A DNA stretch of 15,725 nucleotides from an uncultured Clostridia bacterium (GCA_937897215.1 CALCBQ010000194.1:1-15725), one strand, 5' to 3'. Counted from the first letter of the stretch, positions 7,699-14,387 are shown. The notes: a model not told the origin generated them from the letters alone. Made by a program: numbers and translations.

Positions 7699-8508
7699 TT
7701 ACCAATCGACTATTTTATCAACGATTTCTCTTTGCTCGGTTGCGGTTTTACGCAGGTATATTCGTGTTGTTTCAATACTCTCATGCCCCATAAGGTCTGC
7801 AAGAAAAGCAATATCATTGCAACGGTCAAGAAAGCTCTTTGCAAACCTGTGTCTGAAAGAATGAGGGTAAACAACTGCAGGGTCAATTCCATATCTTACA
7901 GCTAACTTTTTTAATTGTCCGGAAATACCACGGGTTGTAATTCTGTCACCATATTTGTTCAAAAAAATGAAGCCACTTTCCTGATGCTTTTCAGCTAACC
8001 ATGAAAGGGCTTCTTCTTTTAATGATTGTGGTATGTAGATACGTCGCAATTTTCCGCCTTTTGAGTATAAATCAAGGTGCCCAAGTTTTATGTGTTCAAC
8101 TTTTATTTGAATAAGCTCACTTACTCTTGCACCTGTTGCAGCCAAAAAGCGAATAACAAAATACCAAAACATTTCATCATCTTTTTTCAGGCTGTTTTTG
8201 AAATACTCATAGTCAGCCTCACTGATGACATTTTCAAGAAAAGCCTTTTGTTGCACTCTCACAAAGGGCATTTTCCACTTTTCTTTACCTACACTTTCCA
8301 AGTAGCAGTTAATAGCCCGAAGCCTTAAATTCACCGTTTTCGGCTTGTAGCTTTCAATCAACCACACCTTGTACTCTCGTAGGTTTTTCTTGGTGACTTC
8401 ATCATATTGTTCGCTGTATTGTTTTATTGCAAACAGATACGACGAAATCGTGTTTTCTGAAAGGTTTGTACCTCTCAAGTGTCTTTCAAATTTGTTTTTA
8501 TCTATCAT
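7699..8508 (-). CDS. Tyrosine recombinase (XerD/CreX-like) of the hsdS inversion locus
   Basis: A 269-residue phage-integrase-family recombinase, the presumed hsdS invertase. N-terminal SAM-like core-binding domain (about 1-90, with LSENTISSYLFAIKQY) and C-terminal catalytic domain with the full set: R128 in GARVSEL, K150 or K153 in the SKGGK turn, H216-x-x-R219 in HSFRHRF, H242 in GHESIETT, and nucleophile Y251. The length matches XerD and CreX rather than long integrases. The frame is open for 40 more codons upstream, but the ATG at 8506-8508 is chosen because AAAGGAGGT lies just before it and the extension overlaps the silent cassette. The gene sits inside the invertible segment, opposite in strand to hsdRMS, 40 bp from the end of the silent TRD2c. 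No excisionase gene or attachment-site context of a prophage is seen. Confidence 0.93.
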   Translation of the reverse strand: MIDKNKFERHLRGTNLSENTISSYLFAIKQYSEQYDEVTKKNLREYKVWLIESYKPKTVNLRLRAINCYLESVGKEKWKMPFVRVQQKAFLENVISEADYEYFKNSLKKDDEMFWYFVIRFLAATGARVSELIQIKVEHIKLGHLDLYSKGGKLRRIYIPQSLKEEALSWLAEKHQESGFIFLNKYGDRITTRGISGQLKKLAVRYGIDPAVVYPHSFRHRFAKSFLDRCNDIAFLADLMGHESIETTRIYLRKTATEQREIVDKIVDW

Positions 8509-8529
8509 AGCGAAAGACCTCCTTTCGCT
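8509..8529 (-). promoter_or_regulatory. Ribosome-binding-site hairpin abutting the recombinase start
   Basis: AGCGAAAG (8509-8516) and CTTTCGCT (8522-8529) form a perfect 8-bp stem with a 5-nt loop. On the transcript the Shine-Dalgarno AAAGGAGGT spans the stem and loop, and the AUG begins at the first base after the stem. With the promoter at 8533-8562, transcription would begin within a few bases of the 5' arm, so the whole leader would be this hairpin. Control of recombinase dosage is inferred. Confidence 0.55.
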
Positions 8530-8532
8530 ACA

Positions 8533-8562
8533 ATTATACAGTTGAAATTTACAATTGCTCAA
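8533..8562 (-). promoter_or_regulatory. Candidate promoter of the recombinase gene
   Basis: On the minus strand, TTGAGC (8562-8557), an 18-bp spacer and a perfect TATAAT (8538-8533). The -35 lies inside the last codons of the silent TRD2c cassette, so it travels with the recombinase on inversion. Confidence 0.5.
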
Positions 8563-9117
8563 TAAATGGCAACAGAGAATTATATGCAGAAACAATACGA
8601 CGCTGTTCTGCGAGTGGTGGCAATGCAATTAATAATTTTTCAATTCTTGCAATTGCTAATTTAGGTTGTCCTACTTTTGTTGTGGCATCAGCAATTTGAG
8701 TTTGAATTAAGGATGATTGCAATTCTTTTATAAGCCAATCTTGATTTATCATTGTAAAAACAAGCCTATCGGCATTCTCTGTTAAATTAGCACCATCAAG
8801 CTCTCTTGGGATTTTACCTATTCTGCCGATAGTACCAGCTACAGTTATAAATACATCTTCTTTTTTTATGATGTATTTTGAGATGCTTGGATAAATGTCT
8901 GTCGGCACATATTGTAAATCTTCTGTTGAGACCCAACCGTCCTTCATATCAGAGACACGAATATATATGTGTCCAGTGTTATCTTTGATAAGCTTTCTGC
9001 CTGCAGGAATACGTTTACCACCTAAAACCGAAGTGATCGTTCCGAGCCTGCACCAACACCAATTTTCAGGAATCTCAAACGGTATTTCATCGTCGATACA
9101 ACGTTCAATTCCGTTCA

Positions 9118-9145
9118 ACTTCTCATAATGAGAATTATCCCTTCT
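9118..9145 (-). repeat. Site B3: inverted copy of site B before TRD2c
   Basis: On the minus strand: left arm ending GGATAA, centre TTCTCA (9134-9129), right arm TTATGAGAAGT. It is the only B copy with both arms intact. It shares 38 bp with B1 on its left side and 36 bp with B2 on its right side, the pattern expected if exchanges have repeatedly occurred inside the shared TTCTCATTATGA. Confidence 0.8.
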
Positions 9146-9924
9146 GAAAATGACGGATTCATTCTTATCTTTTTTTATTTTGCCTGCCTTGATAAGTGCT
9201 TGTTTTTCAGCTCTTATGCGGTCAAGTAAAACTGACGCAGGTTCGTCATTTTCATCTTGAGGTATTAATTTACCTTGTACCGCTTCCTGAAGTATTGATT
9301 TTTTGAGCAATTCAGGAAATTCATCATTCAATTTTGTTGTTTCAAAGTAAGCAACCCCATATTTTTCTACAAGCGGCATTATTTCTTTTAATTTTTTATT
9401 AATGCGGTGTTGTTCTTTAAGTGGTGGTATGGGAATTAACTGCTCTTTAAGCATATCTTGGGTAATTTGGTTAATTGTTTCGGTTTTAACCCCATCCAAT
9501 TGACTTCTAAATACCGGTGATTCAATAAAAGTCAATATATATTGATTAAGCAATCCTGAAAACAAGCTCGTATATTTCGCCATAAATGCACCAAATGCCA
9601 TTCCATCTGTATCAACAATAGCAGATTTTCCAACTAAGGCTCTGCTTCCGTTTCTTGCACAGATTAAAATATCGCCCTTATTTATCATAGCACGTTCAGG
9701 AACACTACATGAAATATATACCAAATCACTATAATCCATTTTTCCTTTTTGAATATTATTTGAACGTAAAACCGCAATACCCTTGCTTTCATCGACCTTA
9801 TCACTTGGTTTATATGTTAACCCAATATTTGTTTCACCGATGCTTCCAAGCCTTACCCATTCCCATGTATCAGGTATCTCAAATGGCACCTCATCAGCAA
9901 TACATACAGGCTCGTTTTTACCAA

Positions 9925-9952
9925 GTTTCTCATAAGGCAAATTATCAGAATC
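9925..9952 (-). repeat. Site A': inverted copy of site A before TRD1b
   Basis: On the minus strand: left arm ending CTGATAA, centre TTTGCC (9941-9936), right arm TTATGAGAAAC. It matches site A perfectly over 21 bp. Homology to hsdS ends here, marking the outer boundary of the invertible segment. Confidence 0.8.
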
Positions 9953-9960
9953 TCAACGAT

Positions 9961-9980
9961 TGAAAACTCTTGCGTTTTCA
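9961..9980. repeat. Short palindrome next to site A'
   Basis: TGAAAAC (9961-9967) and GTTTTCA (9974-9980) form a 7-6-7 inverted repeat 8 bp outside the 28-bp site A'. No T-tract follows on either strand, so it is not an obvious terminator. An accessory protein-binding site is possible; chance cannot be excluded. Confidence 0.35.
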
Positions 9981-10073
9981 CAAAAATTGTATTTTTGCTG
10001 TTTTCATTTTTATACATTGTTACTCATCTTGGGGAATAATAAGAACACAGCGAACAACTTATGAGTGCATTTT

Positions 10074-10100
10074 GTCAAGTAATTTTTGTTTTTACTTGAC
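10074..10100. promoter_or_regulatory. Palindrome over the abiE -35: candidate AbiEi operator
   Basis: GTCAAGTAA (10074-10082) and TTACTTGAC (10092-10100) are perfect 9-bp inverted repeats with a 9-nt T-rich spacer. The right arm contains five of the six bases of the -35 box. Known AbiEi antitoxins repress their own operon by binding inverted repeats at the promoter, so this is the natural operator candidate. It could also fold as a weak terminator for transcripts entering from the left (TTTT follows). Confidence 0.5.
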
Positions 10101-10124
10101 TTTTCGGGTATTTTTACATATAAT
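10096..10124 (+). promoter_or_regulatory. Sigma-A promoter of the abiE operon
   Basis: TTGACT (10096-10101), exactly 17 bp, and a perfect TATAAT (10119-10124). The expected start near 10131 gives a leader of about 28 nt ending in TAGGAGGTG before the ATG at 10159. It is one of the two best promoters in the window. Confidence 0.8.
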
Positions 10125-10158
10125 AAATCATGAAAAAGAATTTAGGAGGTGTAGAATA

Positions 10159-10866
10159 ATGACAGGAAGTATGGCAGTAAGAAATGCCATCGAGCAATTT
10201 AATCAAAACGAGCTCATTCATGCTAGTAAATTGTATAGAGAATGTTTATCTTCTCAAATCAGTGAAGCAGCATATTATAAAGTTCTTCAAAGAATGTGTG
10301 ATTCCGGAACTCTTGTTAAAATTGCAAAAGGCACATATCATTTGCCCAAAACTAGCAAATACGGAATAGTGCCACCTTCTGAAAAGGAAATTGTATCTGC
10401 ATTTACAGAAAACGAAACCGGAACAATCGTTGGCTATTCCCTATACAACTCATTAAATCTAACAACACAAATTCCAAAAACTATCACGGTAATATCTTCT
10501 GCACTTGAAGGATTAACAAAAACCATTCGTAATGTCATTGTTCATCAAGTACCTTTAACATTTACAGAGGAAGTCATTAATTTAATTCACGGATTAGAAG
10601 TACTACAAAACTACAATTCAATTCAAGAGATTAACTATTCTGCGTTTTTAAACTACACAAAAGAATTAGCATCAACTTTTGATACAGAAACCTTTGAAAA
10701 AATTATATCGGTTAAAAATTACAAAAAATCAACTATTTCTTTCTTGCAAGAAGTGTTGAATTATTATAGTGTTGAAAACAACTTGAATGAATATTTATCA
10801 ACCTTGTCAAGTTATAAACACCCAAGAATGGAGGATATTTATGAAATTGCACGAATTCCACAGTGA
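10159..10866 (+). CDS. abiEi: Type IV toxin-antitoxin antitoxin, AbiEi family
   Basis: A 235-residue protein with an N-terminal winged helix (about 8-56: ELIHASKLYRECLSSQISEA, then VLQRMCDSGTLVKIAKGTYHLP), the DNA-binding domain of AbiEi/DUF6088 antitoxins, and a C-terminal domain (about 75-200) with GYSLYNSLNLTTQIP, which in this family neutralises the toxin without direct complex formation. The frame extends 63 codons upstream, but the ATG at 10159 has AGGAGGTG before it and a promoter just upstream, so I use that start. It overlaps the toxin gene by 26 bp, the usual coupling of these pairs. It probably represses its own operon through the palindrome at 10074-10100. Such systems act in abortive infection against phage and in stabilising mobile DNA. 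Confidence 0.85.
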   Translation: MTGSMAVRNAIEQFNQNELIHASKLYRECLSSQISEAAYYKVLQRMCDSGTLVKIAKGTYHLPKTSKYGIVPPSEKEIVSAFTENETGTIVGYSLYNSLNLTTQIPKTITVISSALEGLTKTIRNVIVHQVPLTFTEEVINLIHGLEVLQNYNSIQEINYSAFLNYTKELASTFDTETFEKIISVKNYKKSTISFLQEVLNYYSVENNLNEYLSTLSSYKHPRMEDIYEIARIPQ

Positions 10867-11773
10867 GTTTAATGATTTGATTTCAATCGTTGCAGCAGAC
10901 AAACATTTACCCGAATCTACCATTGAAAGAGATTATTATATTGTTATGCTTTTACAAAATTTAGCTAACAGTGAATATGCTGAAAAATGTGTATTCAAGG
11001 GTGGTACCTCTTTAAGTAAATGTTATCCAAACTCTATTGAACGTTTTTCAGAAGATATCGACTTAACTTATCTTGGTATGGACGAAAGCGATAAAGCATG
11101 TGACAAGGCAATAAAGAAAATTGAAACAATTATGACCGTTGGTGCTCAAACTGAAAAGATACCTACAGAACGTTCAAACCGCAGCAAAGCTATGTTTGTA
11201 TGGTTTGGTGATATAAAGAATAGAGTGAAACTTGAAATCGGTAGTAGTGTTCGCCCTGACCCATATTCAAAAAAGCTTCTCAAATCATATATTCATGAAT
11301 TCCTTGAAACGCACGATGGTGCAGATGATATTGAAAAATATGAACTCTGTGAAGTTGAATTGAATGTGTTGAATATCGAACGCACCTTTATCGATAAATT
11401 AATGTCAGTAAAGCGTCATGCGATTTGTGGTACAATCGAAAAGAAAGTCCGTCATATTTATGATATAAATCAACTTTTTAAACTTCCTGAAATTAAAGCC
11501 TTTTTGAACGATAAAACTGAATTAAAACGTTTAGTTGAAATTACAAAAGAAACCGATTCATATTATCTTAAAAAGAGAAACATCAGTCAGGAATACAACC
11601 CAACCGGACCATATGACTTCAGTTCTTGGAGACATTATTTAACGGACTCCGTTTGCAATGAATATGAAAACCTGCATAAAGAATTACTATACACTGATGA
11701 ACAGCAAAACTTTAGCGATGCCATAAAAACTTTTGAAGCAATTGACACCATTCTCAAGAGCATCAATGAATAG
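10841..11773 (+). CDS. abiEii: Type IV toxin, AbiEii/AbiGii nucleotidyltransferase family
   Basis: A 310-residue nucleotidyltransferase-like toxin (DUF1814). Diagnostic parts: IERDYYIVMLL near residues 28-38; GGTSLSK from 54; then RFSEDIDLT (68-76) supplying the metal-binding D72-x-D74. The central KSKLEI-like strand (RVKLEIGSS) and the later FIDKLMSVKRH segment match the family's motifs. Known members add nucleotides to tRNA acceptor ends or otherwise block translation until countered by AbiEi. The start at 10841 is chosen over an earlier in-frame start because GGAGG lies 7 nt before it. All motifs are intact. The gene ends before a terminator at 11799-11829. Adjacency to an active restriction system makes this a small defence cluster. 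Confidence 0.9.
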   Translation: MKLHEFHSEFNDLISIVAADKHLPESTIERDYYIVMLLQNLANSEYAEKCVFKGGTSLSKCYPNSIERFSEDIDLTYLGMDESDKACDKAIKKIETIMTVGAQTEKIPTERSNRSKAMFVWFGDIKNRVKLEIGSSVRPDPYSKKLLKSYIHEFLETHDGADDIEKYELCEVELNVLNIERTFIDKLMSVKRHAICGTIEKKVRHIYDINQLFKLPEIKAFLNDKTELKRLVEITKETDSYYLKKRNISQEYNPTGPYDFSSWRHYLTDSVCNEYENLHKELLYTDEQQNFSDAIKTFEAIDTILKSINE

Positions 11774-11798
11774 TATTTTAATTGCATATCACACTTTC

Positions 11799-11829
11799 AC
11801 ACCTGTCATTCATTTGGCAGGTGTTTTTC
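11799..11829 (+). terminator. Intrinsic terminator of the abiE operon
   Basis: ACACCTG (11799-11805) pairs with CAGGTGT (11818-11824), extended by one C-G and one T-G pair, and is followed by TTTTTC and later TTCTTTT. It lies 26 bp after the abiEii stop. Confidence 0.8.
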
Positions 11830-11949
11830 TTGCGTTCTTTTAAATTCAGATGTACAATATTCACACCACAGGAAGGAGGAGTATTAGTGGTATTACAGCG
11901 CAAAAATCCACATTAATTACGCAAATACAATTAAATAAGGAGGTAATCT

Positions 11950-12828
11950 ATGATTACATATGAACAGTTCTTGCAAATTCAAGAATACAAGTCATATGAC
12001 TTATCGGTGCAGGCTACATCAAGAAAATTAGGCATTGAAATATACGATGTCCGTAATTGGTGGAACAAAACTGAGGAGGAATTTCTTGAAGTGGATGGCA
12101 GAAAAGCATCTGAATTGGATAATTATCGTCAGTATATTATTGAACTGATAAAGAAGTGTCCACAAATCAGTAATGCTAATGTGATGTCACGGTTACAAGA
12201 AGATTTTGCTGATTTCGATGCAAAGAAATCAACCTTTCAAAGGTATATGAAAAATCTGCGTGAGCAAACGGGTATCGGTTCTGCAAAGAAAATCAGAAGA
12301 ATCCGTGAAGAGCTTCCACCGGGGTATGAAGCACAGGTTGATTTTGGTGAGTACAAGATGCGTAATATGTACGGTAAGGAAACCAAGGTATATTTCTTCT
12401 GCATGGTGCTTTCGTACAGCCGAATGAAATTCGTGTACTTTTCAACGAAGCCTTTCACCGCTAAAACCGCTATTGAGGCACACAAATATGCCTTCAAGTA
12501 TTTCGGTGGACGACCACAAGTAATCGTTTATGACCAAGCAAGAGTTTTTGTTGTAAGCGAAAATTACGGTGACATCATTTTTGTTAAGGCTTTTGACAAT
12601 TTCGTGAAGGAAGCAGGATTTTCAGTGTTTTTATGCAAAGGTCACGACCCCAGTACCAAAGGTAAGGTTGAAAATATGGTTAAAACCATAAAGTACAATT
12701 TCCTTGAGGGACGAACCTATTATGGCATCGACAGGTTGAATTGCGACTGCCTTAATTGGCTTGACAGAACGGGCAATAACACAGTGAATACCTTTACGCA
12801 AAAAAACACCACGGCAGATGTTCATTGA
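11950..12828 (+). pseudogene. istA: IS21 transposase IstA, N-terminal part (frameshifted)
   Basis: 292 codons covering the N-terminal helix-turn-helix (about 10-38 and 60-100) and the DDE integrase core: D131 in QVDFGE, D195 in VYDQAR and E241 in GKVENMVK, with the family's spacing. The start has AAGGAGGT upstream. The frame breaks at a run of seven A (12800-12806); after it, this frame reads only eight foreign codons to a stop. Shifting by +1 restores TPRQMFIEDNKAL and continues to 13423, giving the roughly 490-residue length of normal IstA. One extra A in the run is the simplest cause, either a true mutation or a homopolymer sequencing error; transcriptional slippage could also restore some product. 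Confidence 0.85.
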
Positions 12829-13423
12829 AGACAACAAGGCTTTGATTAGAGTACGGTTTGAAGAAACACCTCAACCTGAAGTACACATAATGAAAGATGG
12901 TTACATTCGCTATCTTCACAACCGTTATGAGATGCCACAGGAATTAGTTGATAATGGTGACAGAATTCGTGTTGAAGTTCAAGAAGATACCTTACTGTTT
13001 TACATTGCACTGACTAATGAAATGCTTTGCAAACATACATTGTGTAAGGATACAGGACAAACCATTAAGCTACCTAAAAAACATTCTTCTCCACTTGCCA
13101 TTGAGATAGAAATGCTTCGGTTCTATAAAGATAATCCTTTGGCGCTTGAGTTTATTGAACGGATGAAAATGCAGAAGCAAAGATATGTTTCAAGGCAACT
13201 TGTAAGGGTGAAAAAAGCTTCGTCATATTACACCGAAGGTCAGATGAACAAAGGCTTTCAATTCTGTATTGACAGTAATGAGTGTACAACAGTTGAACTG
13301 CTTTCATTTCTGTTGTACAAATACGGACAAGACCTTTTCAAAGACTGTTATGGTGCAGTTTCAACCGGATACAAAAAACGAAGCAAAGAAATACAGGAGG
13401 CTTTTAACGATGGACATTTCTGA
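12818..13423 (+). pseudogene. istA: IS21 transposase IstA, C-terminal part (frameshifted)
   Basis: The 201-codon continuation of IstA in the +1 frame: the Mu-type beta-barrel domain (about VHIMKDGYIRYLHNRYEMP) and the C-terminal helical tail. The ATG at 12818 has no ribosome binding site, so this is the second half of a broken gene and not an independent one. Its end overlaps the istB start by 14 bp, the usual translational coupling of IS21 elements. Confidence 0.8.
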
Positions 13424-14066
13424 TGTTTTAACACTTGCAAGAGAGCTTAATCTTACACATATTGCAAATGGTGAGGTTGACCTTACAAATGAACGTGTTT
13501 CAAATCTTGATTATCTTTACACTGTTTTACAGGAGGAAGTTGAAATACGGCACATAGAAAGAGTAAAGAAATTAACCAAAAGAAGTCGCCTTCCCGACAG
13601 ACACTTTGACGACAGTGATTTGTCATCAGGACTCAGGTGGCAGCTTGATAGGATTATGGGTTTTGATTTTAAAGAAGAACATCAGAATATCATAATCATC
13701 GGTAAATGCTGTAAAGGTAAAACAAGCCTTGCAGTAGATATTTCACTTCACGCAATTCAAAAAGGTGCGATGGCTATTTATATAACCTTTGAGAGTTTAA
13801 TGAAGTGTGCAGAAAAGAAGTCATACCCTTGGCGTTATTTAGTTGAAAGCGACCTTGTGGTGATTGATGAGTTGTTTTACACAACACCAACGGAAGAAGA
13901 GTTACTGCTCTTCTACAAAGCAATAATGAAGCTCAGCAACGAGCGTAGTTTAATTTTAATTTCAAACAGGGATTTGCCTTTGTGGAATGAAATGAAGGCG
14001 GATCGACACGTGATTGAAACCTTGTCAGCAAGGCTTTCACACAACTCACAGATGATTTATCTGTAA
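13410..14066 (+). CDS. istB: IS21 transposition helper ATPase IstB
   Basis: A 218-residue AAA+ ATPase that assists IstA in target selection. Walker A is G98-KCCK-GKT105 (an unusual Cys-Cys where most IstB have Pro-Gly), Walker B is LVVIDE (to D143-E144), and sensor ISNRD lies near 190. The N-terminal about 60 residues are charged and helical. AGGAGG lies 10 nt before the ATG at 13410, inside the end of istA. It appears intact although its partner istA is frameshifted. Confidence 0.85.
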   Translation: MDISDVLTLARELNLTHIANGEVDLTNERVSNLDYLYTVLQEEVEIRHIERVKKLTKRSRLPDRHFDDSDLSSGLRWQLDRIMGFDFKEEHQNIIIIGKCCKGKTSLAVDISLHAIQKGAMAIYITFESLMKCAEKKSYPWRYLVESDLVVIDELFYTTPTEEELLLFYKAIMKLSNERSLILISNRDLPLWNEMKADRHVIETLSARLSHNSQMIYL

Positions 14067-14144
14067 TAAAACTTAAAAGCCTATTCCTATTAAAACTGAA
14101 AATAAGATGCGTTAAGCATTGATATAAAATTTAATACTGTAAGG

Positions 14145-14173
14145 TTGATTTCTCGTGCCAAATCGGATATAAT
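14145..14173 (+). promoter_or_regulatory. Strong sigma-A promoter in front of the small RNA candidate
   Basis: TTGATT (14145-14150), exactly 17 bp, and a perfect TATAAT (14168-14173). The expected start is at about 14180, precisely where the structured segment begins. No gene follows on this strand. Confidence 0.65.
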
Positions 14174-14179
14174 AAATAT

Positions 14180-14246
14180 TGACAGGCGAGGTACGGATGT
14201 GAGACCGAGTATTCGGGACACCCATACTTTCGACCCTGTCTTTTTT
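14180..14246 (+). ncRNA. Candidate small RNA: about 65-nt rod with its own promoter and terminator
   Basis: From the predicted start to a T6 tract (14241-14246) the RNA folds as one long interrupted hairpin. Pairs that can be read by eye: 14181-14186 with 14235-14240, 14187-14189 with 14230-14232, 14191-14193 with 14225-14227, 14195-14196 with 14222-14223, 14198-14200 with 14218-14220, and 14205-14208 with 14213-14216, closing a GUAU loop. The base stem plus T-tract serves as terminator. It encodes no believable peptide. It could be a free sRNA, an antisense regulator, or a part of the IS21 right end. I do not recognise it as a known family. Confidence 0.5.
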
Positions 14247-14314
14247 ATTTTCTAAAGTCAACAGCATAGTTATAATGATTGCGGTTATGAAACAAAGAAA
14301 GCAACCCATAACAA

Positions 14315-14387
14315 GTACACCGTTGGAAATAATTTTCGGAAATCGTGAAAACGAGTGAAAAAAATGTACACGGTGGAAATATTTTTT
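14315..14387. repeat. Pair of direct repeats downstream of istB
   Basis: GTACACCGTTGGAAATA (14315-14331) is repeated as GTACACGGTGGAAATA (14366-14381), 51 bp apart and in the same orientation, each followed by a T-rich run. TTTTCAC words recur on the minus strand between and beyond them. Multiple short repeats at the ends are typical of IS21 elements, so this may be the transposase-binding right end; not proven. Confidence 0.45.

Larger units (their letters stand above)
5704..9941. other. Invertible hsdS segment (shuffling locus)
   Basis: The DNA between the centres of sites A and A' (about 4.2 kb). It contains TRD1a, TRD2a, spare cassette TRD2b, the recombinase and the silent TRD1b-TRD2c copy. 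Inversion at A x A' exchanges both TRDs; B1 x B3 (6505-9134) exchanges TRD2 only; B2 x B3 (7090-9134) swaps the stored TRD2 cassettes. Two TRD1 and three TRD2 units give six possible HsdS proteins. The gene content and repeat geometry are visible; inversion itself is inferred by analogy with the pneumococcal ivr locus. Confidence 0.8.
8549..9952 (-). pseudogene. Silent inverted hsdS copy (TRD1b-TRD2c) lacking the N-terminal segment
   Basis: About 467 codons of a near-complete second HsdS: DNLPYEKLGKNEPVC, TRD1b, a central conserved segment (SILQEAVQGKLI, NDEPASVLLDRIRAEK), DNSHYEK and TRD2c, ending IALPPLAEQRRIV and a stop. It lacks the first 60-odd residues of the expressed gene; the first ATG-like start is a TTG without ribosome binding site and an in-frame stop lies just upstream (9953-9955). 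Conserved parts align with hsdS while both TRDs differ. Nucleotide identity is high only around the sites and in the central segment (about 9110-9325 against 6310-6521). The open frame over 1.4 kb argues that it is under selection, as expected for a cassette periodically expressed after inversion, not a decaying pseudogene. It is the hsdS' of the locus. Confidence 0.88.
11950..14066 (+). mobile_element. IS21-family insertion sequence (coding part)
   Basis: Two overlapping genes in the order istA-istB define an IS21-type element. istA is interrupted by a frameshift, so the copy is probably immobile unless helped in trans. The outer ends are not resolved: the left end must lie between the abiE terminator (11829) and 11950, and the right end between 14067 and about 14460. 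A candidate pairing is TGTACA with nearby TTCAC at 11850-11866 on the left and, inverted, at 14370-14353 on the right. No target duplication was found. Confidence 0.75.

Noticed and set aside
8509..8628. Forty-codon N-terminal extension of the recombinase
   Set aside because: It overlaps the end of the silent TRD2c cassette and has no ribosome binding site, while the ATG at 8508 has a strong one and starts a normal core-binding domain.
7090..9134. CRISPR-like or ordinary transposon origin of the repeats
   Set aside because: The repeats are few, in two classes, inside one gene family and in inverted pairs; there are no regular spacers, no transposase and no terminal duplications.
9970..10158. 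Sixty-three-codon N-terminal extension of AbiEi
   Set aside because: It would run through the consensus promoter and palindrome at 10074-10124; the ATG at 10159 with AGGAGGTG is the proper start.
12790..12815. Programmed -1 frameshift in istA (A AAA AAC heptamer)
   Set aside because: The heptamer is in the right phase for a -1 shift, but the continuation of IstA lies in the +1 frame, so -1 slippage would not rejoin the halves.
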